DNA of 64,000 nucleotides from Candidatus Peribacteria bacterium (GTDB lineage: Bacteria; Patescibacteriota; Gracilibacteria; Peribacterales; Peribacteraceae). Numbering within the stretch: position 1 is the first letter of the stretch; each line of letters starts with the position of its first letter. The position numbers and the translations under genes are program-made. The stretch covers positions 186,001 to 250,000 of the forward strand of contig JACKFU010000002.1 of the NCBI GenBank assembly GCA_020632295.1, read 5' to 3'. Under the pieces are notes generated by a model, which saw only the letters and a list, made by a program, of their open reading frames with translations, was not told the origin of the DNA and searched no databases. Below are positions 44,282 through 51,567 of this stretch, in pieces.

Positions 44282-44374
44282 TATTTATATATATATGTCT
44301 ATTCCCTTAGAAGACGTTATTTTGCCTATCCTACGCAATTTTGCTACTCTTTCTCACGCCTATTCCCCTCAACT

Positions 44375-45400
44375 ATGCGCCTAGCCCCACTTTTTCTTTG
44401 TACACTCTTTGTCTTTCCGAGCATTGCACATGCGCAGGAATCGACATTTTCAGATCTTCCAAAAGATCACTTTGCATATGAAGCTGTCATGTTTTTAAAG
44501 AGTGAAGGGATTATTTCTGGATACGATGATGGAACATTTAAGCCCGAAAAATCTGTCAACCGCGCAGAGGCACTTAAGTTAATTGTTGCTCCTCTTATTA
44601 CTGAGGACCAACTTAATGAAGCGAAAAAAGCAAACACTGTCTACAACGACATTAACAACGATGACTGGTATAAGCCCTATGTAGAACTTGCACGCATTGC
44701 CGGTATTATTGATGGTCCACCAGAAAAAGAGGCATTTAACGGAGGAAATACCGTTATTCGCGTTGAGTTTATGAAAATGGTCGAAGAGGCCTTTGGTGCA
44801 GAGCCAACAAAATCATTCAGTGAAATTCTCCTTCCACTCTCTGGTGATGTCTCAAATACAAGCGAGTGGTATTACCCGTACCTGCGCTACGGCATTACGT
44901 CGAGCATGGTCATGATTTCCAATGAAGGAACCTTAACACCAGGAAAGCAGTTAACCCGCGCCGAAACTGCAGTTCTGCTCTATCGATATATTATGTATAA
45001 GCAGGGCAGAAGAACACAGGCACTCCTCTCTGAGGCTGAGAATGAGATTCTCATCACACTCTCATTCCTTGAGCAAAATAATATTGCCGAAGCAGAATAT
45101 GCCTCAGCTCGCGCACTGCTTGCAGCGCGTGGCGCACATGCTGCAAAGCCAGATGAAAGCATCGTGCAGGGTGCCGTTAAAATAACCGAAGCCTTCCGCG
45201 CTGTTGTGCGCGCATACCGTGCTGGCGTCGATGAAAACTTCGAAGAGACTGTTCGCCTTGCAGGAGAAGCTTGGAACCTTGCAGATCGTGCACGAGAAAA
45301 AAATGCTGACCTCAGTAGCATTACCGAACAAGTACAAATTATCTCGAAGAACATGGCAGATAGCGCACGCATAAAGATGACAGAGTCAGCTGACCAGTAG
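44375..45400 (+). CDS. S-layer homology (SLH) domain protein
   Basis: 341 residues with a signal peptide (about 1-20). Three SLH domains follow: FSDLPKDHFAYEAVMFLKS with GIISGYDDGTFKPEKSVNRAEA; YNDINNDDWYKPYVELA; and WYYPYLRYGITSSMV with LTPGKQLTRAETAVLLYRY. SLH domains bind cell-wall polymers. The last 130 residues are an Ala/Glu-rich helical domain (EAEYASARALLAARGAH). It may tie the surface layer to the wall. The next gene starts 2 bases after its stop. Confidence 0.88.
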   Translation: MRLAPLFLCTLFVFPSIAHAQESTFSDLPKDHFAYEAVMFLKSEGIISGYDDGTFKPEKSVNRAEALKLIVAPLITEDQLNEAKKANTVYNDINNDDWYKPYVELARIAGIIDGPPEKEAFNGGNTVIRVEFMKMVEEAFGAEPTKSFSEILLPLSGDVSNTSEWYYPYLRYGITSSMVMISNEGTLTPGKQLTRAETAVLLYRYIMYKQGRRTQALLSEAENEILITLSFLEQNNIAEAEYASARALLAARGAHAAKPDESIVQGAVKITEAFRAVVRAYRAGVDENFEETVRLAGEAWNLADRAREKNADLSSITEQVQIISKNMADSARIKMTESADQ

Positions 45401-45402
45401 TC

Positions 45403-45777
45403 ATGCACTTTACCGCACCAGTTATCACCGGCTCAGGGCGAGGAAAGAAGCTTGGTATTCCGACCCTTAACCTTGATACTGCACATGTACCTGACACTCT
45501 TGAAGAAGGCGTCTACGCATGCTTTGCTCGCCTTGGCGAAAATGGTACACGCGTCCCCGCGGTAATGCACCGCGGCACACGGCCGACATTTGGTGATACA
45601 CCTTCATGTGAAGTGCATGTTCTCAATCATATTGTTGCTATTGCCCCACGCAGTCTTGTTGTCGACGTCGTTGAGAAAATTCGCGATGTGCAAAAGTTTG
45701 CAGATGAACATGCACTCAAAACTCAGCTAAAGGCAGACTGTGAGCATGCGGCGTCTCTCCTATGTATTTCATGCTAA
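45403..45777 (+). CDS. Stand-alone riboflavin kinase domain
   Basis: 124 residues equal to the C-terminal flavokinase domain of RibF, which phosphorylates riboflavin to FMN. Motifs: GSGRGKKLGIPTLNLD, EGVYACFARL, GTRPTFGD and a degraded EVHVLNH for the usual EVHILDF. The N-terminal FAD synthetase domain is absent, as in eukaryotic or archaeal single-domain kinases. The weak motif leaves some doubt on activity. It overlaps the Mur ligase gene by about 16 bases. Confidence 0.8.
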   Translation: MHFTAPVITGSGRGKKLGIPTLNLDTAHVPDTLEEGVYACFARLGENGTRVPAVMHRGTRPTFGDTPSCEVHVLNHIVAIAPRSLVVDVVEKIRDVQKFADEHALKTQLKADCEHAASLLCISC

Positions 45778-47081
45778 ATCGTCTGAAACGTGTCATTGGA
45801 CACCGGAATGTCCTTCGGCTTCTTTGGCACCGTACGAAAGGGTGGACAGCAGCTTTACTCTGCGGATTTCCTGCAAGCAAGCTCTATGTTATTGGTATAA
45901 CAGGTACCGATGGAAAAACGACAACAGTAGGAATGACTGCTCATATTCTTCGTGCAAATGGTATCCAAACAGGAGCACTTTCTACTGCCTCTATGCAAAT
46001 TGGTGAAGAGGGAACCTGGAATGCAACACAAAAAACCTCCCCTTCCCCTTTTGTCGTGCAAAAGTTTCTTTCACGATGTCGTAAGGCAGGATGTACGCAC
46101 GTGGTACTTGAATGCTCATCCCATGGTCTCGTCCAGGGAAGGCTCGCAAGTATTGTCTTGGATGTAGCTGCCATTACTAACATCTCAGAAGAACACCTCG
46201 ACTACCATGGCACCATGCAACAATATCGAAATGATAAGGCTTTGCTCTTTGCCATGTTACATGGCAGAGGTACCAAAGTTCTCAATAAAGATGATAGTAC
46301 TTACAAAGAATACTCGCGGATACAGAGCAAGAATACTATTTCCTATTCTGCACACTCTAACAATGCAACATTAACCCTTTCTGATATTCAACTCACGCCG
46401 AAGTATTCTACCGCGTGGGTTCACTATGAAGAGGAAAATGCTAGCGCCAAACTTACCGTACCACTTCCCGGCTCGTTTAACTTGGAAAATGCACTTTGTG
46501 CCATTTCTTGTGTACAGGGTTTTATTAGTGTGTCTAGTGCATGCAACGCACTCTCGACGTTTGGCGGTGTACCAGGACGCATGGAAGCGATTGACGAGGG
46601 GCAACCCTTTTCTGTTTTTGTAGACTTTACCGTAACACCAGCAGCGTATGAAAAGACGTTATCAACACTTCGACAAATGCTTGCTCCAGGAAAGAGGGTT
46701 CTTGTGCTCACTGGTAGCTGTGGTGACCGCATGCAGGAGAAGAGACCAAAGGTTGGAAAGATCTGTAGCCAGCTTGCCGATGTTGTTGTTGTCACAAACG
46801 AAGATCCCTATACAGAAGATCCACAGAAGATTATTGATGAGGTATGGGCTGGCGTCGATCAAACTGCCTGTCAAGCTACACAAATATTCGATCGACGCGA
46901 AGCAATACGCTATCTCTTTGATGAAGCAAGGGAAGGAGACATTGTCATCCTCTGTGCTAAGGGAAGTGACACAACCATGTGGGTAAAAGATGGGCAAATT
47001 CCCTGGAACGAAAGAGAGATTGCAAGGGAACTTTTACGCACACAAAAAACAAGCCCCGCACATAACGTACGGGGCAAATAG
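45762..47081 (+). CDS. MurE-like Mur ligase lacking the N-terminal UDP-binding domain
   Basis: 439 residues. The central ATPase domain has GITGTDGKTTTVGMTA, VLECSSHGLVQGRL and ITNISEEHLDYHGTMQQYRNDKA, and a C-terminal ligase domain follows (GVPGRMEAIDEGQPFSVFVD, VLTGSCGDRMQEKRPK, TNEDPYTEDPQ). This is closest to MurE, which adds the third residue of the peptidoglycan stem. Only about 40 residues precede the P-loop, so domain 1, which holds the UDP-MurNAc part, is missing. The DNPR motif of meso-DAP enzymes reads EDPY. The substrate is therefore uncertain. ATG 45771 is an alternative start. Confidence 0.82.
   Translation: MYFMLNRLKRVIGHRNVLRLLWHRTKGWTAALLCGFPASKLYVIGITGTDGKTTTVGMTAHILRANGIQTGALSTASMQIGEEGTWNATQKTSPSPFVVQKFLSRCRKAGCTHVVLECSSHGLVQGRLASIVLDVAAITNISEEHLDYHGTMQQYRNDKALLFAMLHGRGTKVLNKDDSTYKEYSRIQSKNTISYSAHSNNATLTLSDIQLTPKYSTAWVHYEEENASAKLTVPLPGSFNLENALCAISCVQGFISVSSACNALSTFGGVPGRMEAIDEGQPFSVFVDFTVTPAAYEKTLSTLRQMLAPGKRVLVLTGSCGDRMQEKRPKVGKICSQLADVVVVTNEDPYTEDPQKIIDEVWAGVDQTACQATQIFDRREAIRYLFDEAREGDIVILCAKGSDTTMWVKDGQIPWNEREIARELLRTQKTSPAHNVRGK
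47043..47075 (-). terminator. Intrinsic terminator of the 64-residue gene, inside the Mur ligase 3' end
   Basis: GCCCCG (47053-47058) and CGGGGC (47070-47075) form a GC stem with an 11-base loop. On the minus strand it is followed by TTGTTTTTTG (47052-47043). It lies 14 bases past the stop of the minus-strand gene and within the last codons of the plus-strand Mur ligase. Confidence 0.65.
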
Positions 47082-47088
47082 TAGACTT

Positions 47089-47283
47089 TCAACATTTCGA
47101 GTACGACCGGTACCAACGATCGATCACTGCATAATACGCAATGAGTACAATGGTTGGCGGAACAATGATGATTCCAAACTGGATCAGCGTTCCAAAATGG
47201 TCTACGACCCATTGGACGTCTGGGTTTGCTGTATCTTCGTAAAACCACAAGACGTTCCAATAATGCATCCATGCATTCAACAT
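47089..47283 (-). CDS. 64-residue membrane protein with strong ribosome binding site
   Basis: 64 residues with aromatic-rich N-terminus (WMHYWNVLWFYED) and one membrane helix (LIQFGIIIVPPTIVLIAYY). A full AGGAGG (47295-47290) lies 6 bases before the ATG, one of the few textbook ribosome binding sites in this window. It has its own promoter and terminator, so it is a real, separately controlled gene. Family not recognised. Confidence 0.75.
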   Translation of the reverse strand: MLNAWMHYWNVLWFYEDTANPDVQWVVDHFGTLIQFGIIIVPPTIVLIAYYAVIDRWYRSYSKC

Positions 47284-47320
47284 TTTTTGCCTCCTTGCTT
47301 GAAAGTCTGAATGAACTATT

Positions 47321-47351
47321 ATTATATTAATACTTTTTCTGGTCTTGTCAA
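47321..47351 (-). promoter_or_regulatory. Promoter of the 64-residue membrane protein
   Basis: TTGACA (47351-47346), 19 bases, then TATAAT (47326-47321). The leader would be about 31 bases and contains the AGGAGG site. Confidence 0.6.
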
Positions 47352-47358
47352 TTTTAAT

Positions 47359-48129
47359 TTATCGGTGTATTGCCCATAGAAGCGCTAATCCAATGAGTAT
47401 AACGGGGACGCTGAGTAACTGACCACGTGTCAGTGCTGTAATAACAAGGTCGAACGTCGCGTATGTCTGCTCTCTATAATATTCAACAACGAAACGCAGC
47501 ACGCCATACATGATAAGAAAGAGAGCAAAGGAGTCCCCTACTCTCCCTCTACCGGATCGTAGAAGTATGAGGCATATTGCAGCAATCCAGAGGTCTTTCA
47601 TCATCGAGTAGAAGAAGGTTGGGTGCCGCAGTCCCTCAACGCCTGGAATAGCGATAGCCCACGGTACATCCGTCACTGTTCCGTAGAGTTCCCAATTGAT
47701 AAAGTTTCCAAAGCGACCAAGCGCGAGCCCAACGGCAATGGGAATAACTGCTACGTCCATAAATGCAAGGACTGGCACCTGATGTGTACGTAAAGCATAG
47801 AAGAGTGCAATTGCTACACCAATAAATCCACCATGCGATGCCATGCCTCCGTTCCAGACAGCAAAGATTTCAAGAGGATGATGCAAGAAATATACTGGCT
47901 CATAGAACACAACGTATCCGAGTCGCCCACCAAGAATAACTCCACATATCGCCCAAGAGAGGATGGATTGTATTTGCTCCCTTGAGAGCTGTAACGAACG
48001 ATAGTGCTGAAATCGTGCAATCAGTAGATAGGTAAGCAAGAAAGCAAGAAAATACATCACACCGTACCAGTGAATAGAAAACCCAAATACTGTTGCTGCA
48101 ATGGCACGGCTTGGGAAGAGTTCAATCAT
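47359..48129 (-). CDS. lgt: Prolipoprotein diacylglyceryl transferase
   Basis: Lgt moves diacylglycerol from phosphatidylglycerol to the lipobox Cys of prolipoproteins in the membrane. The 256 residues hold about seven membrane segments. The signature GRFGNFINWELYG, the region WNGGMASHGGFIG with the essential-type His, and HPTFFYSMMKDL are visible. ATG 48129 overlaps the preceding stop as ATGA; a TTG at 48138 is less likely. Its substrates in this window include lipobox proteins at 16877, 53578 and 59914. Confidence 0.94.
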   Translation of the reverse strand: MIELFPSRAIAATVFGFSIHWYGVMYFLAFLLTYLLIARFQHYRSLQLSREQIQSILSWAICGVILGGRLGYVVFYEPVYFLHHPLEIFAVWNGGMASHGGFIGVAIALFYALRTHQVPVLAFMDVAVIPIAVGLALGRFGNFINWELYGTVTDVPWAIAIPGVEGLRHPTFFYSMMKDLWIAAICLILLRSGRGRVGDSFALFLIMYGVLRFVVEYYREQTYATFDLVITALTRGQLLSVPVILIGLALLWAIHR

Positions 48130-49541
48130 GTGTTGCAAATAAATTGAAGTAGTGGCGCATTATCTACCTTTTTTAGGCAAGGATCGCGTAGTACAGGATT
48201 CGCTCTTTCGCCGTAATACTCGGTAAAAAGCGGTGAAGCAAATAAATAGAGAGATTCACTCTCTACTCTTTGAAGGAGTGCTTTACGATCGGCATTGGAA
48301 CCATCAATAAACTGTCCCCACTCCTCAATTGTCCATCCAGGAAAATCAAAGAGGCCTGGAGCACCAACGTTCCTGTATGGAATCCATCCCCGTAGCCATG
48401 TACTCGAAATGTTTTCAAGCGCAATAATTGACGCATGTTCTGGCAACGCTGCAGCTGCCTGGTGGATGAGCATAATATCCGATGAGCGAATCGCTGGCGT
48501 ACGCATAGATACAACGCGAAGTCCTACAAGGCACTGTGCCAAGATGAGGAGTGCCAGTGAACCTCTTAGTACACTACTATGTTTCAACATATTCCACAGA
48601 GAGACTAAAAAAGCAGCTGCGTATGGCAATAGAAAGAAGTCGAGTAGGAGAAAAAATCGCTTATAAAATGTAAGATGCAACGTGACAAAGATAAGGCACA
48701 CCAAAACAGATAGCTGCCATAGCGACCCTCTTTCCGTCTTCATGCTTGTCAGGTACCCACCTATTCCTAGCAGTAAGACTATGGGCATTGTTTTTATATA
48801 AAATATTGCATCCGGAAAAGCGCCACCTGGGGCACTTGCACCGCGCAGCAGAAAAATCGACTTAAGGGGAGAGAGAATCGCGCGTTCCCATTGTGGCAAA
48901 TACATTAGTAATCCCACACATGCTGCTCCAGCGAGAATAGTTGTCATAACTCTAAATCGAGGTTCGCTAAACCGTGATGGTAGTTGTATGACCCACCACA
49001 CACCAAGTGCAACAACGAGCACGAGACCTGTTTGCTGGTGTATAAGTACAGCAAGCAATGCCGTTATGGGAAACCATACCGACAAACGTTCGACAAAATA
49101 GTATGTAAGGACTACAAAGATAAGTGAGACATACACTTTCATGTACATCGCAAAAAAACCGTCGTAGTACGCCTGTGAGAGAAATGCCATAAGCAGAACT
49201 GCTATTCCTATTTGCGTATTTGATCGCTTCGCTGTTACCCATGCAAGTACGCACGCAAGTGCGACGGGAACAAGATTCCACATCCAGCCAATAAATGCAT
49301 CCACTGGAATACCAGCAATAATGAATGGGGCAATAAATAGGTAGAATGTCCGTGGATACTCTTGTGCCCATGGCGCAAGGTTGGGGAGGGATAGGCTGCG
49401 CAATGCATCCGCATATTGAATAAATAAATAGCGATAAATCCCTGGGTCGTAGCCAAGTGGAACATCGTATGTAAATAGTGGATAGAGAAACTTGCCAAGC
49501 AATAGAGCAATGAGACCTCCAACGATGTAGTGCTTTTTCAT
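48126..49541 (-). CDS. Polytopic membrane protein, GT-C glycosyltransferase-like
   Basis: 471 residues with about ten membrane helices and an extracytoplasmic C-terminal domain of about 120 residues. The first loop has VPLGYDPGIYRY; an acidic residue there is typical of GT-C enzymes that use polyprenyl-phosphate sugars. A role in glycan or protein glycosylation is inferred from topology. It lies between sortase and lgt, is coupled to lgt by ATGA, and probably shares the sortase transcript (31-base gap). Confidence 0.6.
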   Translation of the reverse strand: MKKHYIVGGLIALLLGKFLYPLFTYDVPLGYDPGIYRYLFIQYADALRSLSLPNLAPWAQEYPRTFYLFIAPFIIAGIPVDAFIGWMWNLVPVALACVLAWVTAKRSNTQIGIAVLLMAFLSQAYYDGFFAMYMKVYVSLIFVVLTYYFVERLSVWFPITALLAVLIHQQTGLVLVVALGVWWVIQLPSRFSEPRFRVMTTILAGAACVGLLMYLPQWERAILSPLKSIFLLRGASAPGGAFPDAIFYIKTMPIVLLLGIGGYLTSMKTERGSLWQLSVLVCLIFVTLHLTFYKRFFLLLDFFLLPYAAAFLVSLWNMLKHSSVLRGSLALLILAQCLVGLRVVSMRTPAIRSSDIMLIHQAAAALPEHASIIALENISSTWLRGWIPYRNVGAPGLFDFPGWTIEEWGQFIDGSNADRKALLQRVESESLYLFASPLFTEYYGERANPVLRDPCLKKVDNAPLLQFICNT

Positions 49542-49572
49542 GCAGGTAGCATACGTTGTTTACACCACCTTG

Positions 49573-50379
49573 TTAATCGTCAATCCTCTGTGCTGTGATA
49601 ATCATGCGATCTCGTGTTGTTCCCACCGGATAACAGGTAATGAGTTTAAGAATGCTCTCATCATGTTGCTGCTCTAGGATTGTTGTCGCTTTTGGAGAGA
49701 CAATGTTTTTTTCAACGACTTTATAGCGAATTGCTGTCCCAGCAGATTGTACTTGAATCTCTTCTCCAACAGCTATTTCAGGAAGATGTGCAAATACACT
49801 GCCGTACAAACTCTCCTGCGCCTGTTCGTCGGGTGGACTGGAGTGCCCTGCAATAATAAGCGAACCCATCTGTCCCGGGCTTACAGAGTGTGGGTATGCA
49901 ACTGTTCCATGATTCAATCCAATCTGCATTTGTTCCTCAAGCATATCCCATGCCTGCGAAGACCAGTATTTCATAGATGGAAGGAGCACAGGCGCTCGTA
50001 CACTGAGACTGGGAATGAAAATGTTCCACGCACGCATAAGTTCCCACTGTTCCAGTTCAGACGGTGGAGGCGGTGGCAAAGGAGCTGCTGAGTGGGTAGG
50101 GATTGGAGTAGGAGTAGGAGTCGGTGCTACCGAAGCCTGTATTGCAATTTCAGATTTCTGCACTGTCTGCACAAAATGATTGCCAAGATTCTCAACAGTC
50201 ACCTCTGGAACTTCGAAGAGTTCAGCAAAAAGATCGTTAATAATTTCATCGACAAGCGTGATGGTTGATTCCCTAAATGGTGGCAATGCAACCTTTCCAA
50301 TTGCTTGCGTCCATAACGCAAACGATGCAACGAGTGCCAGAAATGCGGTTGCTACCGCGCGATATTGATGTTTGTTCAC
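49573..50379 (-). CDS. Sortase family transpeptidase
   Basis: 268 residues from a GTG at 50379. An N-terminal membrane helix (about 8-27) and a Pro/Thr linker (APTPTPTPIPTH) precede the sortase barrel. Catalytic residues are H179 (IIAGHSS), C249 (LITCYP) and R256 (GTTRDRM). The longer frame from TTG 50394 would include the -10 TATAAT itself as codons, so GTG is preferred. Sortases link surface proteins with sorting signals to the wall. No classical LPXTG protein is seen in this window; GETGPG in the 1301-residue protein is a candidate. Confidence 0.9.
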   Translation of the reverse strand: MNKHQYRAVATAFLALVASFALWTQAIGKVALPPFRESTITLVDEIINDLFAELFEVPEVTVENLGNHFVQTVQKSEIAIQASVAPTPTPTPIPTHSAAPLPPPPPSELEQWELMRAWNIFIPSLSVRAPVLLPSMKYWSSQAWDMLEEQMQIGLNHGTVAYPHSVSPGQMGSLIIAGHSSPPDEQAQESLYGSVFAHLPEIAVGEEIQVQSAGTAIRYKVVEKNIVSPKATTILEQQHDESILKLITCYPVGTTRDRMIITAQRIDD

Positions 50380-50385
50380 ATTGAT

Positions 50386-50414
50386 ATTATACAATATTTT
50401 TATAATATTGACAA
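50386..50414 (-). promoter_or_regulatory. Promoter of sortase operon
   Basis: TTGTCA (50414-50409), 17 bases, TATAAT (50391-50386), then 6 bases to the GTG at 50379. The mRNA should start at or next to the start codon. Its -35 overlaps the -35 of the divergent tsaD promoter. Confidence 0.75.
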
Positions 50415-50437
50415 TATTCCATTTCCTTATGTATAGC
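50408..50437 (+). promoter_or_regulatory. Promoter of tsaD
   Basis: TTGACA (50408-50413), 18 bases, TATAGC (50432-50437). The leader is about 14 bases. The -35 shares bases 50409-50413 with the sortase -35 on the other strand. Confidence 0.55.
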
Positions 50438-50457
50438 CAATTGAGTACTATTCCTGC

Positions 50458-51474
50458 ATGCGAATCCTTGGAATTGAGACATCATGCGATGAAACGGCAG
50501 CAGCAGTTGTTGTCGATGGTGTTATGGTCGAAAGCTCTGTTATTGCGAGCACAAAAGACATCTTTAAAGCCGTAGGTGGTGTTGTCCCAGAGGATGCCGC
50601 TCGACGACAGCTTGAATATATTATTCCTGCAATCCGCCAGGCACTTTCCGATGCAAACGTCACTCAGGAAGCAATTGATGTCATCGCTGTTACAAAGGGG
50701 CCTGGACTTCTTGGCTCATTACTCGGAGGTACAACTGCTGCACGGGTACTTTCTTCTGTTTGGCAAAAACCGCTTGTGGGCGTCCATCACACATTTGGCC
50801 ACTTAACATCACCCTGGCTTGCCCCAAACCCACGCCCCAACTTCCCATGCATTACTCTAAGTGCATCTGGGGGACACACCGATCTTTGGTACAGAACAAG
50901 TCATACAAAAGGTACATTACTTGGACGCACACGAGATGATGCTGCAGGAGAAGCTTTTGATAAAGGAGCAAAACTTCTTGGTCTTCCGTATCCTGGAGGG
51001 CCTTCCATTGCAAACGCTGCTGACGCTGGTAATGAAGCTGCGCATATGTTTCCTGTGGCCTTGCGCAATGAAGATACATTCGACTTCAGTTTTTCTGGTG
51101 TTAAAACGGCGCTAAGAACAGCACTACATGCTCTCCCAGACCTTGATGAACAGGCGCGTTGTGATATAGCTGCAAGCTATCAGTATGCATTATGCCATCA
51201 ACTAACAGATCGCGCTGCAGCAGCAGCAAAAACGTATAGGGACGCCGTAGAAGTCCATATTGTCGGCGGAGTGTCTGCCAATAGACGACTGAGATCTCTG
51301 CTGACTGAAACACTCTCTATTCCTATTGTATGGCCTGCGACACTCCAATACTGCACAGACAATGCAGCAATGATTGCGTCAGGTGCAGCATTTCTCATTG
51401 AGGAACTCGGTGAGAGTGCGTATGCGCCATTTGATACAACTGCGACTCTGCCACTTGAGTCCTGCGTTTCGTAA
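50458..51474 (+). CDS. tsaD: tRNA N6-adenosine threonylcarbamoyltransferase TsaD
   Basis: TsaD transfers the threonylcarbamoyl group to A37 of tRNAs reading ANN codons, with TsaB and TsaE. The 338 residues fit. ILGIETSCDETAAAVV, GGVVPEDAARRQ, VTKGPGLLGSLLGG, the metal-binding HHTFGHL, LSASGGHTDLW, FDKGAKLLGLPYPGGP, FSFSGVKTAL and VSANRRLRSLL are all visible. It is monocistronic, divergent from sortase. Confidence 0.96.
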   Translation: MRILGIETSCDETAAAVVVDGVMVESSVIASTKDIFKAVGGVVPEDAARRQLEYIIPAIRQALSDANVTQEAIDVIAVTKGPGLLGSLLGGTTAARVLSSVWQKPLVGVHHTFGHLTSPWLAPNPRPNFPCITLSASGGHTDLWYRTSHTKGTLLGRTRDDAAGEAFDKGAKLLGLPYPGGPSIANAADAGNEAAHMFPVALRNEDTFDFSFSGVKTALRTALHALPDLDEQARCDIAASYQYALCHQLTDRAAAAAKTYRDAVEVHIVGGVSANRRLRSLLTETLSIPIVWPATLQYCTDNAAMIASGAAFLIEELGESAYAPFDTTATLPLESCVS

Positions 51475-51567
51475 TTACAACACTGAAAGTGCTGGGAGTA
51501 ATGCACCAAGTACAAGACCAAACACCGCAACGATAGCCAATGCACGAACAAGGGATTTTTGCTTCAT
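51475..51567 (-). CDS. 30-residue membrane peptide coupled to PKD protein
   Basis: The ATG at 51567 overlaps the PKD-protein stop as ATGA and opens 30 codons to TAA at 51475. The peptide is a basic start (MKQKSLVRA) and a single helix (LAIVAVFGLVLGALLPALSV). The stop/start overlap and the signal-like sequence argue that it is translated. It ends directly next to the tsaD stop on the other strand. Function unknown; it may assist the PKD protein in the membrane. Confidence 0.65.
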   Translation of the reverse strand: MKQKSLVRALAIVAVFGLVLGALLPALSVL

